Shown: one piece after another, positions 1 to 6,420 of the stretch
Position numbering within the stretch: position 1 is the stretch's first letter
How the letters are laid out: the number at the start of each line of letters is the position of its first letter
From: Bacillota bacterium
GTDB lineage: Bacteria; Bacillota; UBA4882; UBA8346
DNA length: 7,130 bases
Reading direction: 5' to 3'
Assembly: GCA_023435225.1 (NCBI GenBank)
Contig: JAEYRX010000068.1
Span: forward strand, 1 to 7,130
Notes under the pieces: generated by a model
Told to the model about the DNA's origin: nothing
The model's database searches: none
The model's input: only the letters and a program-made list of their open reading frames with translations
Translations under genes and position numbers: made by a program

Positions 1-1326
1 TACCAGGATTGCATTTTGAAACTCGGGATAGGAATTTTCAAGGTATTCCGCTACATCATCGCAATTTTTTGTATCATCTGTCATAATAAATAAAATTGCT
101 TTTTGACCTAGTTTTTCATGCTCAATATAAGTCTTTCGCCATTCTTCAACACCAAGAGCAATAAAGTCAGCGTATTTCTCCGTATAACGGGAACTTTTCC
201 GCTCCGCCAGTTTGGCACGGCTAGCAGCATCCGGTAAAACCGGATGTTTTACTACGTTTTGGGTAATAGCTTCTACTAGAGGATAATCGGATATTGTCTG
301 AACAAATATAGCGCCATTATTATGTTTAGGAGTGGCAGTAACATCAAGTTGCAAAGATAAAAAATGATCTTTTTGTTTGAGACGATTATGAATATCCTCG
401 ATAGATTTAAACCAAGCTAGTTGCGGGTTATGAATATGATGAGCTTCATCATTAATAATGACTAATTCATCGATCTCTCGAACGATAACTCCCAGGTCAA
501 CTTTGGAATCGGTGGTTTTTCCAACCGGACGTTTACCAAGGAAATAATCTTCAAGATTATCATCCTCAAAACTCGGTTCAGTGTCATTCCCGGCATATAC
601 ACGATGAATATTGGTCAAAAATAAATTGCCAGTTTTTCGTACAATAGAAACATCATCTTGAATATGAATGGTCATTTGGAAGTCATCCTGCCAATTTTGG
701 CCTTCATAACCGTTATCGGGTAAAAGGGGATCATTAAAGAAAATTTTTAAACCGTCAAAATCGGTCCGCAACCTATCAAGAACAATAATATTAGGAGCGA
801 TTAAAAGAAAATTCGTTGCTAGTTTTGAGTCTGCTTCATAGAGCTTGTGAAAATAACACCAAGTAATTATTAAACTCATTACTTTGGTCTTGCCGCTGCC
901 CGTAGCCATCTTGATAACTAGCCTCAGCCATTCTTCATCAAACATACCAGTAGATACCGCACCGGATGAGTCATAACGAATTAAATCATATTTATCTTTA
1001 ACCTTGGCCACTTCGTATAAAAAAATCACTGTTTCAATCGCTTCCCGTTGGGCAAAGTAATATTTAAACTCAAACATGCTCCCGTCGGATTTCGGGATGA
1101 TATGTTCAGTATTAAACCACCAGTTTAAAAGAACCTTTGAAGTCTCTGACGCTCCTTGATAATAATTATCGCGCCATGTCTTAACTTCCTTACGTATTTG
1201 ATGAACTAAGGGAGGTAATAGTTTTTCATAACTAGATTCCCGAAGTGCCTCATCAGCTGGGAACCAGCGATAATCCGGATTTAAAATCTGATAAGGGGAT
1301 TCTGGAAAAGAAGGATGAATAGCCAT
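1..1326 (-). CDS. res: Type III restriction enzyme Res subunit (DEAH-box helicase/nuclease), N-terminal 442 residues, runs off the left edge
   Basis: This is the translocase/nuclease subunit that would act with the Mod protein encoded just upstream to cleave unmodified DNA using ATP. An uninterrupted frame starts at ATG 1326 (MAIHPSFPESPYQI) and is still open at base 1. Helicase motifs appear in order: Walker A ATGSGKT at residues 141-147, the DEAH box (VIINDEAHH) at 293-296, and motif III TATP at 330-333. The second RecA-like domain begins near QKAILFIMTDD around residue 410. From family knowledge, complete Res proteins are roughly 850-1000 aa with a C-terminal PD-(D/E)xK nuclease; that half is outside the window, so nuclease function cannot be checked. 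The start is well supported: GGAGGG inside the last mod codons lies about 8 nt before the ATG, and the mod stop TAA directly abuts it, implying translational coupling. A general DEAD/DEAH helicase is the alternative, but the Mod neighbour argues for type III R-M. Confidence 0.9.
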   Translation of the reverse strand, partial: MAIHPSFPESPYQILNPDYRWFPADEALRESSYEKLLPPLVHQIRKEVKTWRDNYYQGASETSKVLLNWWFNTEHIIPKSDGSMFEFKYYFAQREAIETVIFLYEVAKVKDKYDLIRYDSSGAVSTGMFDEEWLRLVIKMATGSGKTKVMSLIITWCYFHKLYEADSKLATNFLLIAPNIIVLDRLRTDFDGLKIFFNDPLLPDNGYEGQNWQDDFQMTIHIQDDVSIVRKTGNLFLTNIHRVYAGNDTEPSFEDDNLEDYFLGKRPVGKTTDSKVDLGVIVREIDELVIINDEAHHIHNPQLAWFKSIEDIHNRLKQKDHFLSLQLDVTATPKHNNGAIFVQTISDYPLVEAITQNVVKHPVLPDAASRAKLAERKSSRYTEKYADFIALGVEEWRKTYIEHEKLGQKAILFIMTDDTKNCDDVAEYLENSYPEFQNAILV

Positions 1327-3432
1327 TTATTTACCCTCCACATTCACATCAATGATCTTCATGGTATCATTTCCAAAAATATCAACAACTTTAACCGCAA
1401 TCTTATAACGACCAGCTTTGCATTCGTGATATGGTGTTACAAGTTCCAAGGAACGATCTTTTTTGATCCGAAAACTTTGCCATTCATTTTCAAAGACAAA
1501 ATCGCCCGTCCAGGCTTCCTCGATTTCCCCTGTTACTTCATTCTTGACCCGGACTATCTCCCGTTTGTTTTCAAAGTTAAAATCCACGCTCCAATAATCG
1601 ATCCAATCGGTCCATTTCTTGGTAAGAATATCTTTGGTAATGATCCCGTTCTTATCTTTTAATACTTTAATTATCTTACCATTTTCAACCACTATTTTAT
1701 TAGCGCCTTCTTTCAAACCAGCAGCGGCATTATCAACCGTATCCTGTGAATAGTAAACCGAGAAATCGGCTAATTCAACTGCAATTGCATTTTTTTTGAG
1801 TAACGGTTTAACTTCAATATATGAAACATCATGGAAGACGACTTGGTTCTTTTCCACTGCCCGTTTATCAAAAACTTCACGCGGAATATATTTAAGTGCT
1901 AAGTCAATCCCTTTGGCTTTAGCTTCTTCCTGAACATTCGGGAACAATCCCATTTCAAATTCAAAGGCCAAAACATCTACTCGTGAAATTCTCTTCTCCC
2001 GGCATTCCAAAATAATTTCTTCGACAAACAACCGGGTCACCGGCAGATTAATTGGCCCAACAGCCACCACCCGCCCAGCTTTTTTACCATGGAAACATTT
2101 AAAGTTCTCTAATGCTTCAGCTTTATAAGCCCTTAAAATTAATGATACAAAATCCTTTTCCTTTTGTTCCAATTGCTTTTGTTTTTCTTCTTCCCTCAGG
2201 TTAAGATTAACACCGATATAATGAGCACGTTCATATTTCCCAAGGTTAAGGATTTCAAAGGCACGGAAGTCTTTGCCTTCATCCTTAAGTTGACGTTGAA
2301 CACCAATCATTCTTTTTCGAGTTGTATGAATGGCAAATTTACCAAGATCGGAACCGATCCATTTTCGATTAAGTTTTTCTGAAACTGCTAATGTAGTACC
2401 AGAGCCACAAAAGAAGTCAGCTATCAAATCTCCTTCATTAGAAGATGCTTTTATAATTCTTTCCAATAAAGATTCCGGTTTTTGAGTGGGATACCCATTT
2501 CGTTCAGATTTTGAACCTGCAATTATCGATATATCCCATACATCTCTACAGGGCATACCTTTAGTTGGTTCATCAATTGTTATTTTTCTTGTCCCAGTTT
2601 CTTCATCTAATATTTGTGTCTTTCCTCCAAACCGTTTTAAATAGCTTTCACTGGCTTGTTCATATTCAATATTGAACGTTCGAGTTTTATTTTCATAATT
2701 TTTGGCATAAAAAAGAATATCATCGTGCATACTCTGAAATGATTTTGAAACCGATGGCCAGCGCTTATAACTCCAAACTATATGATTTAACAAATTTTTA
2801 GATCCAAAAATTTCGTCCATTAACATCCTTACTAAATGACTAACTTTTGGACCAATATGCACGAATATATAGCCATCATCTGCAAGCAAGCTATACATTA
2901 ATAATAGTCTCTCATTTAACATTACTATAAAACTATCTACTCCCTTTCCCCAGGTATCTCTATAAGCTAATTCTTCCAACACATTCGGTTTTTTTGTAAA
3001 AGTATCTTCACCAATTTCAATATCCATTGAAAAATCTGCGCCAACATCAAAAGGTGGGTCTATATAAATTAACTTTATCCCGCCATTTTTTTCAATCTCC
3101 TCACGAATTGGACCATTTTTGAGACTAGAAAGAATTAATTTATTATCGCCCCAGATTAATTTATTAGTCCAACCTGCCATCTGGCGGCCCCGTTCATCAA
3201 AAAGTGAAAGTTGGGCTTTTGTATCTTCCAGTTTTTCAGCACGGGGCTCGTCCACTTGCTCAATAACTTGAAATGGTAAAACGATGTTGGAGACTTCATT
3301 GGTCTTGCCGTTCCATACCAATTCGACTTCGCGCTTATCATCGAAGAGTAGAAAGCGGTATTTATCGGGTAGAGGTTTGTCGGCTTCAATGAGTTTCAGG
3401 ATTTCACGTTTTTCGTTATCGGTGAGTTTCAT
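1327..3432 (-). CDS. mod: Type III R-M DNA methyltransferase (Mod), beta-class N6-adenine
   Basis: This protein recognises the site and methylates adenine using S-adenosylmethionine, and it provides specificity to Res. Residues are numbered from the longest ORF (ATG 3447, 706 aa). Motif IV is IDPPF at 129-133, preceded by NKLIWGDNKLIL. An HDDILFYAK segment lies near 241-249, YPTQKPESLLERI at 319-331 precedes motif I, and motif I is DFFCGSGTT at 344-352, followed by GSDLG. The order IV then I is the beta class typical of type III Mod. Residues after about 420 form a long C-terminal region common in large Mod proteins, with no motif I can name. I prefer the start at ATG 3432 (MKLTDNEKRE, 701 aa), because GGAG lies 9 nt upstream of it while ATG 3447 has no ribosome site. 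The stop abuts the res ATG. Base composition is uneven: about 45% G+C at the 5' end and about 33% across the catalytic/recognition core. Confidence 0.92.
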   Translation of the reverse strand: MKLTDNEKREILKLIEADKPLPDKYRFLLFDDKREVELVWNGKTNEVSNIVLPFQVIEQVDEPRAEKLEDTKAQLSLFDERGRQMAGWTNKLIWGDNKLILSSLKNGPIREEIEKNGGIKLIYIDPPFDVGADFSMDIEIGEDTFTKKPNVLEELAYRDTWGKGVDSFIVMLNERLLLMYSLLADDGYIFVHIGPKVSHLVRMLMDEIFGSKNLLNHIVWSYKRWPSVSKSFQSMHDDILFYAKNYENKTRTFNIEYEQASESYLKRFGGKTQILDEETGTRKITIDEPTKGMPCRDVWDISIIAGSKSERNGYPTQKPESLLERIIKASSNEGDLIADFFCGSGTTLAVSEKLNRKWIGSDLGKFAIHTTRKRMIGVQRQLKDEGKDFRAFEILNLGKYERAHYIGVNLNLREEEKQKQLEQKEKDFVSLILRAYKAEALENFKCFHGKKAGRVVAVGPINLPVTRLFVEEIILECREKRISRVDVLAFEFEMGLFPNVQEEAKAKGIDLALKYIPREVFDKRAVEKNQVVFHDVSYIEVKPLLKKNAIAVELADFSVYYSQDTVDNAAAGLKEGANKIVVENGKIIKVLKDKNGIITKDILTKKWTDWIDYWSVDFNFENKREIVRVKNEVTGEIEEAWTGDFVFENEWQSFRIKKDRSLELVTPYHECKAGRYKIAVKVVDIFGNDTMKIIDVNVEGK

Positions 3433-3450
3433 AAGGCATCGCTCCATTAA

Positions 3451-3978
3451 TTAAATAAGCTTAATATCTTTCAAAAAAAGAAAACTAAAGTAAATTAGGA
3501 GAGTACTATAAAGTAATATAAACAGAATAGAAATTGATCTTTCAAGAAAGGTAACCTGATGATATTTTTTTTTATCTTTTCCTTCCCCTAACTCGATCCA
3601 TTCAGCTTTATAAACAGCAAGAGGTAATATTTCCTCTATCATATTTAAGATAGTAAATTTACCTTTGTTTAATTGCCGATAGGATATTACAAGTTTCAAC
3701 CAAAAAAATCCTGCTAAAATACCGGCTATCGGTAGCAGTAAATATAATGGTTTCAGTTCAGTTGCTACATCCTTTTGAAATAAAAATCCAATAATCGCAA
3801 GTAATCCTGTATTGATTGTTAAAAAAAATGAGTTAGCATTTTGCCGACGGTCAGCAGTTTTATCAATTGATTCAAGATATATTTTATATAAGTCAATTAC
3901 ATCAGAAGACGAAATATTATCTGAACTTTTGTTATTGAAAAGAACTTCTTTAACTTTCTCCAAATCATCGGCCTCCAT
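3451..3978 (-). CDS. Small three-helix inner-membrane protein (RipA-like), partner of the TIR-like gene
   Basis: The 175-aa protein has a charged N-terminal cytoplasmic stretch (1-45) containing LYKIYLESIDKTADRRQNAN, then three hydrophobic helices at about 50-68, 76-99 and 148-168. Between helices 2 and 3 is a conserved-looking segment, SYRQLNKGKFTILNMIEEILPL (positions 99-120), followed by a lysine-rich loop. The layout resembles the small membrane proteins annotated as RipA-family octameric membrane proteins; that match is from memory. The ATG at 3978 overlaps the TIR gene by 14 nt but has no good ribosome site. A TTG at 3963 has GGAGG 8 nt upstream and begins 1 nt after the TIR stop, so it may be the true start (170 aa). 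Either way the two genes are translationally coupled. By analogy with other TIR systems it could be a membrane effector that opens or disrupts the membrane on a nucleotide signal; this is inference. It carries a 9-nt and an 8-nt homopolymer run. Confidence 0.82.
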   Translation of the reverse strand: MEADDLEKVKEVLFNNKSSDNISSSDVIDLYKIYLESIDKTADRRQNANSFFLTINTGLLAIIGFLFQKDVATELKPLYLLLPIAGILAGFFWLKLVISYRQLNKGKFTILNMIEEILPLAVYKAEWIELGEGKDKKKYHQVTFLERSISILFILLYSTLLIYFSFLFLKDIKLI

Positions 3979-4348
3979 TGATTAATATCTTTAGATTCGG
4001 CCAAGTCCAACTATAAATTTTATCATCTGATTTTGCCTTAGTAGGTTTTTTACATACTTTATCAGAGCGGCCACGAAGGAGAAAATATGGTATTTTTTCT
4101 TCCTGAGCGATTTCAAGTTCAGCTGATACACCTGTAGCTGTATGTGTATATTCTCCACATATTACAATTACGACATCGCACCCCTTTATCCTTGTCCGGG
4201 CTTTATCTTTCCAATTTGTAGATATTGCATCTTTTATAGAAAAATCTGCAATATTAAATGGTGTATCTGGATTTTTAGCTTGGCCAACAAGTAGATTTTT
4301 TAAATCCAAATCATGGTCATAATCAAAACTAATAAATGCTCTTTTCAT
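3965..4348 (-). CDS. TIR-like (MTH538/DUF1863, ThsB-type) domain protein
   Basis: This 127-aa single-domain protein has the flavodoxin-like TIR layout. The first strand is MKRAFISFDYDHD (residues 1-13), followed by a DLKNLLVGQA helix, an FNIADFSIKD segment (31-40), a WKDKARTRI helix, the core strand CDVVIVICGEYTH (57-69), and the helix TGVSAELEIAQEEKIP (72-87). Glu77 in the SAEL segment is the candidate catalytic or structural acid of this family. Family knowledge: ThsB-type TIR-like proteins sense phage and convert NAD+ into a cyclic ADP-ribose-type messenger that activates a partner. Here the partner would be the membrane protein whose start overlaps this gene's end. The start is secure: AGGAGGT lies 7 nt before the ATG. 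No ThsA (SIR2-SLOG) gene is visible in the window, so this is not a canonical type I Thoeris locus. NADase activity is not certain, because this family diverges from classical TIR domains. Confidence 0.85.
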   Translation of the reverse strand: MKRAFISFDYDHDLDLKNLLVGQAKNPDTPFNIADFSIKDAISTNWKDKARTRIKGCDVVIVICGEYTHTATGVSAELEIAQEEKIPYFLLRGRSDKVCKKPTKAKSDDKIYSWTWPNLKILINGGR

Positions 4349-4363
4349 AGATATTACCTCCTA

Positions 4364-4432
4364 TTATTTAAATAATAAAAAGTTTTCATATCTTGCTACT
4401 TCATCAACCCTAAGTTTAAATTCTTCATCCAT
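4364..4432 (-). CDS. Possible 22-aa leader peptide before the TIR-like gene
   Basis: A short frame starts at ATG 4432 and ends at TAA 4364-4366, encoding MDEEFKLRVDEVARYENFLL plus FK. An AAGG-type ribosome site (GAAGG) sits about 10 nt upstream of the ATG, and the stop is 15 nt before the TIR-like start, beside its AGGAGGT. The peptide is charged and helix-like, with no membrane segment. It could be a genuine small protein, a leader that couples or regulates TIR translation, or the remnant of a longer gene. I do not recognise it. An ORF this short may also arise by chance. Confidence 0.35.
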   Translation of the reverse strand: MDEEFKLRVDEVARYENFLLFK

Positions 4433-4459
4433 TATTTGGTTACCTTCTTAATTAAATCT

Positions 4460-5299
4460 TTAAAAGGGCAAATTATCAAAATCTATCCCATCGGTAATAC
4501 TTTTTAATTCATCTTCTTTTTGCTTTTCAATTTTTCTTTCTATAGATTCTATAAATCCGATAATACTTGCCACATTTTTAAAAACCAATAAACTCTCGTC
4601 ATAATTAAGTAAATTATTATCATGGGCAAAGCTTTTATTGTTTCTTACATCGTTAAATGCATCCATAATTGATATAGCATATTTTAGAATTTTTTCAGTT
4701 ATATCCGACTCAATACAACTATTTTGCTTTAAATACTTAACGTATTCGCCATAATATCCATGTAAGGGCTTATTATTATCATATGAAATACCATGTTTAT
4801 CGCAGAGCCTTCTTACATATTTAACAACATAAGTATGAAGCCTATCCAAGGCCGCTTCCGGTTCATTCTTTTCAAGACTATCCCGAATTGTTTTAGCTAA
4901 TAATGAAAAATCTTTATCATCGGTTTCCGGTTTTAAAATGTCGTCAATACCATCTGAAATTGTATTTTGCTCTAATCTTATAGCTATTTCTAAACATTCA
5001 TCACATAAATCAGTATCTAATGGTTTATACCAATTTTCAGAAGTTGCATAACAATAATCAATTAACATTCGAATTACTTTTGCTACAGTATAATTAGACT
5101 CACAACTCCAAAAAGCCCGAAGTCTATTAGCCTTTGAATCTCCTTTAAATGAATAAGTTTCACTATATATGTCTTTATTGGTATTATCTAAAATGAACTC
5201 TCGAAGTGAATTGTTTGTAAAATCTAAAACATAGCCACTGCCCATTTGAAACAGCTTTTCGAGTCTTATTTTTTCAATGCTTGTTAAATCAGACATCAT
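4460..5299 (-). CDS. Abortive infection protein: AbiJ-type N-terminal domain plus Abi_C/HEPN-like domain
   Basis: The 279-aa protein has two parts. Residues 1-90 (IRLEKLFQMGSGYVLDF, then GDSKANRLRAFW) match the AbiJ N-terminal domain pattern. Residues about 135-255 are helical and carry LHGYYGEYVKYL (179-190) and RNNKSFAHD (219-227), the pattern of the Abi_C domain. Arg219-x6-His226 fits the R-x(4-6)-H catalytic motif of HEPN ribonucleases, so the protein probably acts as an infection-triggered RNase that stops growth; both motif halves are intact. The activity is inferred, not shown. The last 25 residues are acidic and lysine-rich. AAGGAG lies 5 nt before ATG 5299 and 8 nt before the adjacent ATG 5296, so the second Met may be the real start. 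It is co-oriented with the unknown gene 67 nt upstream and possibly with the TIR pair downstream. No toxin-neutralising partner is obvious unless it is that upstream gene. Confidence 0.83.
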   Translation of the reverse strand: MMSDLTSIEKIRLEKLFQMGSGYVLDFTNNSLREFILDNTNKDIYSETYSFKGDSKANRLRAFWSCESNYTVAKVIRMLIDYCYATSENWYKPLDTDLCDECLEIAIRLEQNTISDGIDDILKPETDDKDFSLLAKTIRDSLEKNEPEAALDRLHTYVVKYVRRLCDKHGISYDNNKPLHGYYGEYVKYLKQNSCIESDITEKILKYAISIMDAFNDVRNNKSFAHDNNLLNYDESLLVFKNVASIIGFIESIERKIEKQKEDELKSITDGIDFDNLPF

Positions 5300-5315
5300 G
5301 CAATCTCCTTTTCAA

Positions 5316-5343
5316 ACTATAAGTTCCCAATCTATTTATTCAA
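5316..5343 (-). promoter_or_regulatory. Weak candidate promoter before the AbiJ-like gene
   Basis: On the minus strand TTGAAT (5338-5343) and TATAGT (5316-5321) are separated by 16 nt, a fair sigma-A-like match. The predicted transcript would start almost at the AAGGAG ribosome site, leaving a very short leader, so cotranscription from the upstream gene is at least as likely. I see no terminator in this 67-nt gap. Confidence 0.22.
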
Positions 5344-5366
5344 CCTTGGAAAAACCTTTAAACAAA

Positions 5367-6269
5367 CTAATTTTCATCTTCCTCAAAAATGTTAAATTGT
5401 GATGGTTTTTCATTTCGCAATACCTCTAACACTTTTTCAACCGTAAAATGTTCTGCAACTACATTATTATCATAACCATATCTTACTTCCACAACTACTT
5501 GAGCTCTTATTGAATCCCCCGGTCTTACATCAATCTTTCGATCTTGAAATTTGTTTAACCAATCCAGGTCATGAATTTTGACTTGAATCGTTTTACCTTT
5601 ATATTGAACGTCCCACATTGAAAATCCTAAATAATCAGGTTTTTTTATTCTGAAGATCATTTCACTCTGGGATTCTACAGATTCTTTTGTTAATAAATTT
5701 TCAATTGATTGTTGAGAAATGGCAAATCCTTTATTGATTGTAACTTCACCTTCCGGACTTATATACTTGACTGTATCATTTGATAATAATAGATTGGTAG
5801 CATTATATAATTTTGAAATATTTTCAAGAAATTTTTGAGTTGGGATAGTTGTATACCAAGGTACTTGTTGTATGTCGGTGTCTTGTGCAAGGGAAAGTAG
5901 GTTACTTTCAAGTTGTTGAACTTGTTGGTAGTCAGTAATCTCTTGTTTATCTTCAAGAAATTTTAAAACTTTGTGCTTGCCTTTAACCAAAAAACTCCCG
6001 ACTGCTTTTTTCCAATCAAGTTCCTTTAATGCATCATCATCAATAGCGCTAATTAATGCACGTAAACGAGCTTTTAAAGATCCTGTTTCAATATCTTCAA
6101 GTATTAACTTCGGTTCAATATTTATAACGAAAGAGTTTATCAGATTTTTATCAATAGAATAAAGTGATTCAATCATCTCTGACATTACTTTAAAAATACG
6201 TTCCGGATGTTCACTTTTTTTTTCAAAATCGATTTTTAAAATATATTCATTAAAGTCATATACTTCCAT
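5367..6269 (-). CDS. Hypothetical 300-aa soluble protein, two-part architecture, in defence context
   Basis: I do not recognise a named family. The N-terminal half (residues 1-110) is largely helical and carries EDIETGSLKARLRALISAID (58-77), followed by LDWKKAVGSFLVKGKHKVLKFL (84-105). A polar linker rich in Gln and Asp follows (110-150). The C-terminal third (205-285) is beta-rich: MIFRIKKPDYLGFSMWDVQY, then KTIQVKIHDLDWLNKFQ, then VRPGDSIRAQVVVEV. That alternation of W-D-V, K-I-x-D and G-D-S-I looks like a small beta-barrel or sensor fold. There are no membrane segments or signal peptide. The start is very well supported: AAGGAGGT lies 7 nt before the ATG, about 73 nt below a candidate promoter. 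A 9-nt A run falls in codons 16-19 (FEKKS). The AbiJ/HEPN gene follows 67 nt downstream, so a role as sensor, inhibitor or specificity partner is possible but speculative. Confidence 0.75.
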   Translation of the reverse strand: MEVYDFNEYILKIDFEKKSEHPERIFKVMSEMIESLYSIDKNLINSFVINIEPKLILEDIETGSLKARLRALISAIDDDALKELDWKKAVGSFLVKGKHKVLKFLEDKQEITDYQQVQQLESNLLSLAQDTDIQQVPWYTTIPTQKFLENISKLYNATNLLLSNDTVKYISPEGEVTINKGFAISQQSIENLLTKESVESQSEMIFRIKKPDYLGFSMWDVQYKGKTIQVKIHDLDWLNKFQDRKIDVRPGDSIRAQVVVEVRYGYDNNVVAEHFTVEKVLEVLRNEKPSQFNIFEEDEN

Positions 6270-6326
6270 ATTTACACCTCCTTGTTTGTAGTAAGTAAAG
6301 TTTATAAATAATTTAAATTTCTTCCA

Positions 6327-6336
6327 AACCTAGGTT
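6327..6336. promoter_or_regulatory. Perfect 10-bp palindrome AACCTAGGTT in the promoter-proximal leader
   Basis: AACCTAGGTT reads the same on both strands and sits just downstream of the predicted transcription start, between the promoter and the AAGGAGGT site. A dimeric repressor site is possible. A second, AT-only palindrome (AATTTAAATT, 6310-6319) lies beside it and is less informative. One 10-bp palindrome can be chance. Confidence 0.22.
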
Positions 6337-6348
6337 ACTAGTCAAACT

Positions 6349-6375
6349 ATTATATTAGCTTACTAAAAAAATCAA
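6349..6375 (-). promoter_or_regulatory. Candidate sigma-A-type promoter for the 300-aa gene (and genes downstream)
   Basis: A consensus -10 TATAAT occupies 6349-6354 on the minus strand. The best -35 is TTGATT at 6370-6375, with a short 15-nt spacing and a T7 tract between. Transcription would begin near 6342, giving a leader of about 70 nt before ATG 6269. It is the only perfect TATAAT I saw in an upstream gap, so it may drive much of the island. Confidence 0.4.
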
Positions 6376-6420
6376 TTACTTGCTGCTTGTTTAACAATCT
6401 ATTTGTAATTTTCCTTTCCC

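Noticed and set aside
1315..1662. Plus-strand ORF of 115 codons
   Set aside because: It lies antisense to the end of mod, whose protein is well recognised; composition is that of a mirror frame and it has no ribosome site of note.
2164..2382. Plus-strand ORF of 72 codons
   Set aside because: It is fully antisense to the mod coding region and starts in a T-rich run; no independent support.
3156..3389. Minus-strand 77-codon ORF in another frame
   Set aside because: It is an alternative frame of the mod N-terminal region, which has a clear protein in the main frame.
3965..5299. Canonical type I Thoeris (ThsA/ThsB) locus
   Set aside because: Only a ThsB-like TIR gene is present; the neighbouring AbiJ/HEPN gene shows no SIR2 or SLOG motifs.
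5759..6162. Short ORFs on both strands inside the 300-aa gene
   Set aside because: Both overlap a gene with a near-perfect ribosome site and a continuous 300-codon frame; their sequences show no domain pattern.
6363..6412. Possible terminator after the PIN remnant (AATTAC ... GTAATT then T7)
   Set aside because: The stem is only 6 AT-rich pairs with a loop of about 25 nt, too weak to call; the T7 tract more likely belongs to the promoter spacer.
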